DNA of 64,000 bases, taken from positions 1 through 64,000 of the forward strand of contig JBBCIG010000017.1 of assembly GCA_037200685.1 (NCBI GenBank). Direction: 5' to 3'. The notes under the pieces were generated by a model. The model was not told the origin of the DNA, ran no database searches, and was given only the letters and a program-made list of their open reading frames with translations. The position numbers and the translations under genes are program-made. This DNA is from JAJKIP01 sp037200685. Lineage in GTDB: Bacteria; Bacteroidota; Bacteroidia; Chitinophagales; Chitinophagaceae. Position 1 is the first letter of the stretch, and each line of letters begins with the position of its first letter. Shown in pieces: positions 57,681 through 64,000 of this stretch.

Positions 57681-58802
57681 ATGCAACCATATAATTTGAA
57701 ACGACTGCTTGTAGCCGGCTTATGTTTTGCGGCTTTATTCTCTTCTGCCCAGGCACCAAATACAGGATGGCAGAATCTTTTCAACGGCAAGGATCTAAGA
57801 CATGGGATAGTTATATGCGGCCCGCCAACATGATAGGCTACGATAATAAACAGGACACCCCGAACCTCCGATAGGCCTGAATAATGATCCACTTAAAGTA
57901 TTTACAGTAGATAATGGTATGATACATATCTCGCCGCCAGATCTGGGGGGGCCATTACATCCAAACAGGGAATACAGTAATTATCATATTCGTTTCCAGA
58001 CCAAATGGGGTGAAAAGCAATGGGCTCCCCGTGCTACAGGCCTTCGTGATGCAGGATTTCTTTTCCATTGTTCGGAACCTTTCGATTATTCTTTTAAATG
58101 CTGGATGCGCAGCATCGAGATGCAAGTTCAGCAAACCGAGATCGGAGATCATTTCAACCTGGGTGGCGGCGATGCAGAGTTTCAATTGTCACCAGGCCGC
58201 ACCAGTGATCGCAAAACTGTTGATCAATATGATGGCAATGCTCCACTAAAACGCTTTACAGGCCGGGTATATCGCTCCGGCGATTTTGAAAGTCCTAAAG
58301 GCGAATGGACGACCAGTGAGGTGATAGCCCGCCAGGCTGACGCCGTATTCATTGTTAATGGCTTTGTGGTGAATCGCTTGTTTAATATATATAGGAATGA
58401 TCTGAAACAACAGGTAACCAGTGGTAAGATCCAGTTTCAAAGCGAAAGCGCCGAGTATTACCTGAAAAATATACAGATCAGGCCTGTTCTTTCAAAAAGA
58501 CTAACCCGGTGCTGACCAGCCCACAGAAAGATATTATTATTGGTGAGAACGAAAAGCAACAGGTCGAGATTACCAATACCGGCGAAGCTGTTGAACTGGT
58601 AGCAGCAGAGCTGATCGGAAAGGATATTGACAAATTTGTGGTGAAGCTTCCTTCGTTACCTATGACACTGAAAAAAGGTGAGAAGATTGTCCTCCCGGTT
58701 ACAATAAAACCAGGTAGCGTTCCGGGTAATAAGGTTAAACTACGTCTTGAAAGTGTATTGGGGACCGATTCCGGATGGGAAGCAAATCTGACGGTTAAAT
58801 AA
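57681..58802 (+). pseudogene. DUF1080 (3-keto-disaccharide hydrolase-type) protein, frameshifted
   Basis: About 375 residues. Signal peptide MQPYNLKRLLVAGLCFAALF, then NTGWQNLFNGKDL, the classic DUF1080 start, WGEKQWAPRATGLRDAGFLFHC, CWMRSIEMQVQQTEIGDHF and VNGFVVNRLFN, and a final beta-sandwich of about 97 residues (58509-58802). Three breaks are each repaired by one extra base in a homopolymer: at 57797-57798 (gives KDLKTWDSY), 57858-57861 (DTPEPPIGL) and 58494-58498 (SKKTNPVLTS). The gene is therefore probably whole in the organism. The family hydrolyses 3-keto-glycosides made by sugar oxidoreductases. Confidence 0.78.
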
Positions 58803-59145
58803 GTGCTGACTTTCTAAGCAAGTGGGGCTTAGCGAGGAGCCAGTAGGTTTAGTAACATTGTTTATTAAAAATAATGCAGCTTAATAACTTCTTTTTTATC
58901 GTCAGTATCTTCGGCAATTGCTGATACTTTCCCGACAAACGTCGGGATCTTCGACGACAGTGCCCAGTAATGAATAGAAAGATGAAGTCCCGATAGCTAT
59001 CGGGAACGACGCCCCGACAAACATCAGGGTCTTCGGCAATTGCTGAATAGAGAACAGAAAGATGAAGAGTGCGACGCAACGGAAGATGATAGTAGTCCGG
59101 GACAGCCGGGCTAATAAATCACCACCCACTCATTTCACCAGCTTA
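58803..59145. other. 343-bp gap between convergent genes, filled by a repeat cluster
   Basis: No gene. The central part carries the repeats given at 58931-59067; the remainder shows nothing else. Confidence 0.5.
58931..59067. repeat. palindrome-bearing direct repeats
   Basis: Two similar units, 58931-58987 and 59013-59067, each run from CCCGACAAAC to AGAAAGATGAAG. A partial third copy of the inner part (TCTTCGGCAATTGCTGA) lies at 58909-58925. Between the units is the perfect 18-bp palindrome TCCCGATAGCTATCGGGA (58988-59005), and the first unit opens with hairpin CCCGAC-AAAC-GTCGGG. It resembles REP-like or bidirectional-terminator elements. Confidence 0.6.
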
Positions 59146-61781
59146 TTATTTCCTAATAAAATCTACCACCTTATATGGCGTCTCTTTATTCAGATCAGGA
59201 TAAATAAATCCTTTCCCCCTATTATCCATCATCTCCACGAGGTACATTAAATTATAACGTGTATCTATTTTTTCAGCAGGGATGATTGCCTGGTAAATAT
59301 CTTTTTCATTGGTAATCGTCATCGGCAGCATTTCAAAATCTTTGTACTGGTTCACTGCCCGGTATTGAAGACGTACCCATTTTATTCCGGCGGGTGCGAA
59401 TGACTTTAATCTTTATAGTTATTGGTTGACCAGCGGGAATATTTGTAACCGGCTGATGATTGATAATAAAATATTTATTGTTCGCCGCATCAGCAGAAGC
59501 TTTATACTTAGGCGCAATCTTTACAGTTCCATTCGGTTTAAAATTTGCCCGTTGTTCTTTCAGCCTTTCTATCCCCCTGTTCAGCAAAACCAATTCATCT
59601 TTCCAATGACCCGAAGAGCGGGTTCTTCCCGATCAGGATTTTATCGGCATACATATCGCCTGCTGCATTTACGATCTGCTGCCCAGGCTTCCGCCGCTTT
59701 TTGTTCATGGGCAATAGCATCATCCAACGCAGCTATATCCTGCGTACGAAGGAACAAACAATAACTTATTGCGGCCGGTACCCGCGGGAATGATACAGCG
59801 CCAGGTTCGATAGCATTTTCAAATCAGTAATAGTAGAATTAAATTCCTTGTTAGCAATAGTGCCTATAATTTTTTTCAGCTTCGGCTACTTTCTTATTAA
59901 TGCTTGCTGAGAGTTGTGCCAACCATGCACTGGTGGTTGAAGGTAAAGTCTTACCTGTTTCCAATTCTCCAAGCAATACCCTGGCTTCTTCATCAAAGCT
60001 GGCAAACTGCTGGGATATCGCTGCCCTTCCGCTTTTGCATACACGTTCAAATCACCCAACCGTTGTTTTTCCGGCCATGCACTTGTTGTTGGGAAAAAAA
60101 CTATAAGGATAACAGCTCGCCACAATGCGGGGCAGCACCCAACTTGCTTCATTCAATGCTGATTTGATGATGGGCCCTGCTTTGGTTCCGAAACGTTTCT
60201 CATATTCTTTATCCCATATATCAGGAGGTGTATTCGGATCATAACCGATCAGCCCCCATACCTGGAAGAAATTCCAGTAACGTTCAAATTCATAATGATA
60301 ATATTGATATTGCGGCTTGAGCAAATCGAAAGGTTTCATATCATGTGCCTGTGATTCCATTTTAGTAGCCAACGGTTCATACACTTCATAAGCGCTGCTA
60401 TTATAAAAATGACTGCTCTCTGCAAAGCGACGGACGTATTCGGGATCACCCCAAAGAAATACCCGGTTAGTTCCGCCATTCCATAACTTCCATACCATTT
60501 GATATTGTTGCGGGTATCGCAGCATATCGCCATAACCATGACGACGGTTCCGCTGATCTTCCCCGGTTAACATGCGTTGGGACTGAATGGTAAACCTAAT
60601 TGCTCCATCCAGAACTTGGGGACTATCCTGAATTTGATACCTAATTTTTCAGCACGCGTATCCATGTATCCGTTAGCCCTTTTCCATGTATATCTACCAG
60701 CAGGTTGGGAGCACTCTCTTTCACCGTTTCAAAGAAATTCATAGAAAACTCATACAGCTCACTATCTTTCAACCCGGATTCATTATTTGTTTTAAACAAC
60801 AATGCATCCATCTCAGGTATCAATTTACGAATTTTGCAAAAGCCGCCTTGTATACGGACGGATATTCGCTGAATCCAATCCGCCCACCTGGAAAGATTGC
60901 GGTTGCCGGGTTTATATCAAATGCAGGATTGCCACCAGCTTGTACACCACCGCGATAAATATGGTCCCATGTACTCAGCCGCACAGCGATACCCCCTGTC
61001 ATGCGCCATTTTAATTAATGTTTTATTGTGGCCAGGTTGCGGGCTTGCTGTTCCGCAGTAATGCCTTCCATTTTTACATTCGGAAAACCTTCTACATTGA
61101 AGAAGTAAGGATAACAGGGCGCCATAAACCCTCCATTTTCATAACCGAAAAGTATCTCGAGCATATTAAACCTGTTCTGCGCCATCATATCAAAGTATTG
61201 CGCCCAATAGTTCTCATCATAAAAACGACTTTCCCAATAAGCACGGTTCATAGTATATAAAGAAAGGCCTCTCTCTTTTATATAAGGTTCGGAAGTAACT
61301 TCCTTTACATATTGCAGGAAGTTTTGCCGGACCTGTACTCCAACTGATCCTGTTAGCTACATCAAGCAGTGCATACATCGTACCCTTATCATCATAACCA
61401 CTTATTACTATAGCAGGTTTTTTCTGCCATTGCGTTTTCCGGATGGTCAATGCTTCATTTGTTTTAGCAACTACAGGTTTACTTGCCTTTAGTACTGATG
61501 CTGCCGCCTCCATTACCGTAAGCCAAACCGGTAATCAATAATTGACGGCCTTTTGCATTTTGTGCGGAAGTTACTTGCTCGAATGTGATATGCTTTGCCT
61601 CCAATGACTTTATCAATTTATCCAGTCCTTGCGACACAACCATTCCCGGTTGTGCATCAGTAATGATAGATAGCTGGGGAGTTTGGGCAATACTATTTAT
61701 AGATAATAGTACCAGGGCAACCAGGTAATTGAACCGGCGTGTGCTGTAAGAAAATATCATTCTAAAGTTTGTACTGATCAT
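59146..61781 (-). pseudogene. large exported glycoside hydrolase (alpha-uronidase-like), frameshifted
   Basis: About 878 residues in at least eight pieces, including 61479-61781 (signal peptide LVALVLLSINSIAQ), 61217-61513, 61015-61251, 60820-61002, 60052-60573, 59333-59593 and 59146-59355. The N-terminal part with AIVISGYDDKGTMYALLDVANRI resembles the leading domain of GH67/GH115-type and hexosaminidase-like enzymes; then come YWESRFYDENYWAQYFDMMAQNRFNML (TIM-barrel start) and WDHIYRGGVQAGG. The C-terminal end is a beta-rich region. I would guess an alpha-glucuronidase or alpha-galacturonidase activity, not certain. It is convergent with the DUF1080 gene. Confidence 0.5.
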
Positions 61782-61901
61782 ATGGTTGGAAGAATTTATT
61801 GCCTCCGTGGCAAATAAAAATCGTTAGCATACTCCTTTGCAACATCCCTGTTGAACAATAAAACAGCTATGAAATTTTCCATAACCTGTTAATATAATTA
61901 A

Positions 61902-63108
61902 TTAAGCGGGTTTCCATCCTGCCAGCATCATCATACTTGCCTGAACATCGCACGGGCATAAGACTGGTTATATAAATAAGATACAAAGCCACCGCTTTTA
62001 TGTACCGTGTCAAATTCATTATCACGGGGATGCTCCGCCCAGATACCATATTTATATTTACCTTTTACCAATTCATACATCACCTGGAGCATATCCACTT
62101 TTCCTTCGTCTATCATTACTTCCACGTATTTGATCCGTGGTGTTTCAACAATTACATTCCGGTAATGAACATGGCTGATACGGTCACGGAAAGCAGGTAT
62201 TTGCATACCGCAACAGCATCCTCGCCTATTTCGGTTGATACACCACAGTCGAAGGTCATACCATTTGCCGGGTGATCAACAATGTCACAAAGACGTTTCC
62301 AATCTTTAAAAGTGGACATGATCTGTTCTGAGCCGCGGCTCATAGGCGGGGGCGGATCATTAGGATGCAACGCCATACGTACACCCGCTTTTACTGCTAC
62401 GGGAATAACTGCTTTTAAAAAATATTCGATATTCGCCCATGCCTTCTCAGCCGATTGTGCGGGTTCTCTTTCTGTAGGAGGTAATTCAGCCATCGACATA
62501 TTTTCCTCATCGGGTTGTTTCCTCGCGGTTTTATAGTTCCATTTATTATCAGTGGGGTTCGGTTGTCCTTTACGGTAATAATCATAACCGAGATACTGCA
62601 CACCGCCACGGCCGACAATATCATAATAGCCTTCTACGGCACGATGTGAGTAAAAATTATATTCTACAACCGCAGGCCCGCTTTGCCGGCAGCAATGAGT
62701 GAGTCCTGTACTTTTTTGATCTCTGCATCACGGGTTTCAGTACCATGAATGATAGCCCCTGAGAAATTGATCATCATATTGATAACCGTTAGCCCTTGTG
62801 CTTTAAACCTGTCCATAATAGCTCTTAGCCCATCTTCGGTCCACGGAAGTTCGCGGGGGCCGCCCATATGCACATAGTCGCAACCGAATTGTTTTATCCA
62901 TTTCATGTTGGATTCAGTTGCGTTGGCGCCTACGGTCATGGTTAACTTGGGTGTGTTAGGTCCTTCCACCTGGGGCAAGGGCACTTTTGGAGCAGCCGCA
63001 GTGGCCGGATTTTTTTCAAGACAGATGCAGATGCGCTAACAGCGCCTAAAGATAGTCCTGCCGCCAGCGAACCACCTTTTTAAGAAAGTCTCTACGATTA
63101 TTATTCAT
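61902..63108 (-). pseudogene. exported UxuA-related dehydratase (variant), frameshifted
   Basis: About 400 residues, close paralogue of 46487-47674. Start at 63108 (NNNRRDFLKKV, Tat-like), then pieces 62664-62984, 62152-62601 and 61931-62206. Motifs are ALHPNDPPPPMSRGSEQIM, MTFDCGVSTEIGED, MFITGM/HVHYRNV across a shift, and AEHPRDNE, again with glutamate instead of the UxuA aspartate. A one-base change near 61940 would extend it to SMMMLAGWKPA with stop at 61902. A triple repeat lies 51-78 bp upstream. Confidence 0.7.
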
Positions 63109-63158
63109 ATAGCGTTTGATTGGTTTTGCAATTGGGCGGTCAATATACAGTTCAGTAC

Positions 63159-63186
63159 ATTAATAATATATTAACTGGAAGATTAG
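63159..63186 (-). promoter_or_regulatory. candidate operator: TTAAT triplet, 12 and 11 bp
   Basis: On the minus strand CTAAT (63186-63182), TTAAT (63174-63170) and TTAAT (63163-63159), 51-78 bp upstream of the UxuA-like gene. It lies in the divergent gap shared with the DUF1080 gene at 63395. Confidence 0.4.
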
Positions 63187-63394
63187 GATCGCAGAAATCT
63201 TTTATTATATTTTAAAACTTCGGGTTCCGGCGATAAGAAACATAATTATCTTACACTGTTGCTGGTGTTTCACCTGTCAGCCTCTTCAACTATAGTTCAT
63301 CCCGCCAACAAGGGCGTAATTATTTAAATAATATAATTAAATTCGTTTCTTATCCTGCTATCAGCATATAATTATAAAGAAAACTGTTTTATAT

Positions 63395-64000
63395 ATGCGG
63401 ACAGTAGTAGTAAAAAAGCAAATGAACCATTCAATGAAGCACTTGTTATTTTTATTTGCCTGTGCCTGTATGGCAATGCCCCGTTTAGCATTTTCCCAGG
63501 ATGTAAATGAAGCAACCGAACCCGCTGTAAAAGGTCAGGGCGTTATTGACCTGCTTGCAGGAAACACCCTGCATGCATGGAAACTACCATCAGCCCATTG
63601 GCATTTACAAGGAGGAAGTATTGTCGGGGAAACCGGGACGGGAAAGCTCACCGCTCCTGAGTGGGCATATACCAAACAACGATTTGGCAATTTCGAGTTT
63701 ACTTGTGAATTGAAACTACCGGCGACGATCATCGCAATACAGGTATTTATTATCGGGCTAATACAATTTCTTTCAGGGCAGGTATGAAGCGCCTTCCGGA
63801 TACGAATTTGACGCTGCCGCCACAGGCGATAAATTAACGGGCTCCGTTGGTGATTGGTACGTACGGCCATCATTGCGCATATCCGCGGATTCAGCCATTA
63901 TCAATCAAATCTATAATTCAGATAATTGGAACCGGATGACCCTCCGTGCCCGTGGAAATCGTTTGGAATATTGGATTAATGGTATAAAGATTATGGACTA
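63395..64000 (+). pseudogene. DUF1080 domain protein, frameshifted and cut by the window end
   Basis: Second DUF1080 (3-keto-disaccharide hydrolase-type) gene. The best start is the ATG at 63434 (MKHLLFLFACACMAM, signal peptide); ATGs at 63395 and 63422 are alternatives. GVIDLLAGNTLHAWKLPS, WHLQGGSIVGE and FGNFEFTCELKLPA are the family opening. The frame is lost near 63725, where the text continues in other frames as SGIYYRANTISFRAG, GYEFDA, GSVGDWY and NRMTLRARGNRLEYWINGIK, all family sequence. The end lies outside the window. Divergent from the UxuA-like gene. Confidence 0.75.

Noticed and set aside
1..64000. CRISPR array, transposase or phage genes
   Set aside because: No regularly spaced repeats with unique spacers, no transposase or integrase-like protein seen on either strand.

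Overview
The window reads as a chromosome segment of a Bacteroidota bacterium, most likely Chitinophagaceae (inference). The reasons are a SusC/SusD pair with a DUF3823 partner, many secreted or lipoprotein glycoside hydrolases, a TAnnTTTG-type promoter before a tRNA, and A/T-rich gaps without strong Shine-Dalgarno signals. Base 1 is the first base of dnaA, so numbering probably begins at the conventional replicon start.

Layout. 1-5.5 kb is housekeeping: dnaA, tRNA-Ser(GCT), a DsbA-like thioredoxin protein with a peroxiredoxin, a phospholipase-D-type enzyme, a YdjM-like membrane hydrolase and tRNA-Pro(TGG). From 5.7 to 49 kb almost everything is on the minus strand and forms one large sugar-utilisation region. 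It holds an exported RraA-like protein, two MFS transporters, two GH92 alpha-mannosidases, three GH71/99-like enzymes, SusC/SusD/DUF3823, three PQQ-dependent sugar dehydrogenases with built-in cytochrome c, a cytochrome-sorbosone dehydrogenase-type fusion, a free lipoprotein cytochrome c, mannonate dehydratases of two unrelated folds, a mutarotase-like protein and a seven-bladed lactonase. The only plus-strand gene there is a membrane-spanning SARP-like regulator with a LamG/Kelch exterior (39.4-42.0 kb). From 49.4 to 64 kb follow a pectate-lyase-fold protein, a GH29 fucosidase, an MG2-type protein, two DUF1080 proteins, a large glycosidase and a further UxuA-like protein.

How the genes may work together (inference). 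Mannose released outside the cytoplasm by GH92 and GH71/99-like enzymes would be oxidised by PQQ dehydrogenases to mannonolactone, opened by the lactonase, dehydrated by exported mannonate dehydratases to 2-keto-3-deoxygluconate, and then imported by a sugar-acid MFS carrier or cleaved by the exported RraA-like protein. This would be an extracytoplasmic, non-phosphorylating mannose oxidation route feeding electrons to cytochrome c.

A second candidate novelty is a repeated promoter element: three TTAAT-like pentamers spaced 11 bp apart (12-13 bp in one gap at some sites). I found it at eleven places in or next to intergenic regions of the sugar genes and not in the housekeeping part. Direct repeats of 11 bp suit an OmpR/SARP-type winged-helix protein, and the regulator at 39.4 kb is the obvious candidate.

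Caution: nearly all genes in 16.5-28.4 kb and 53.9-64 kb are split by frameshifts, whereas those in 0-16.5 kb and 28.4-53.8 kb are whole. Several breaks are repaired by adding one base to a short homopolymer, so sequencing or assembly error is more likely than decay. These genes are reported once each, over their full span.
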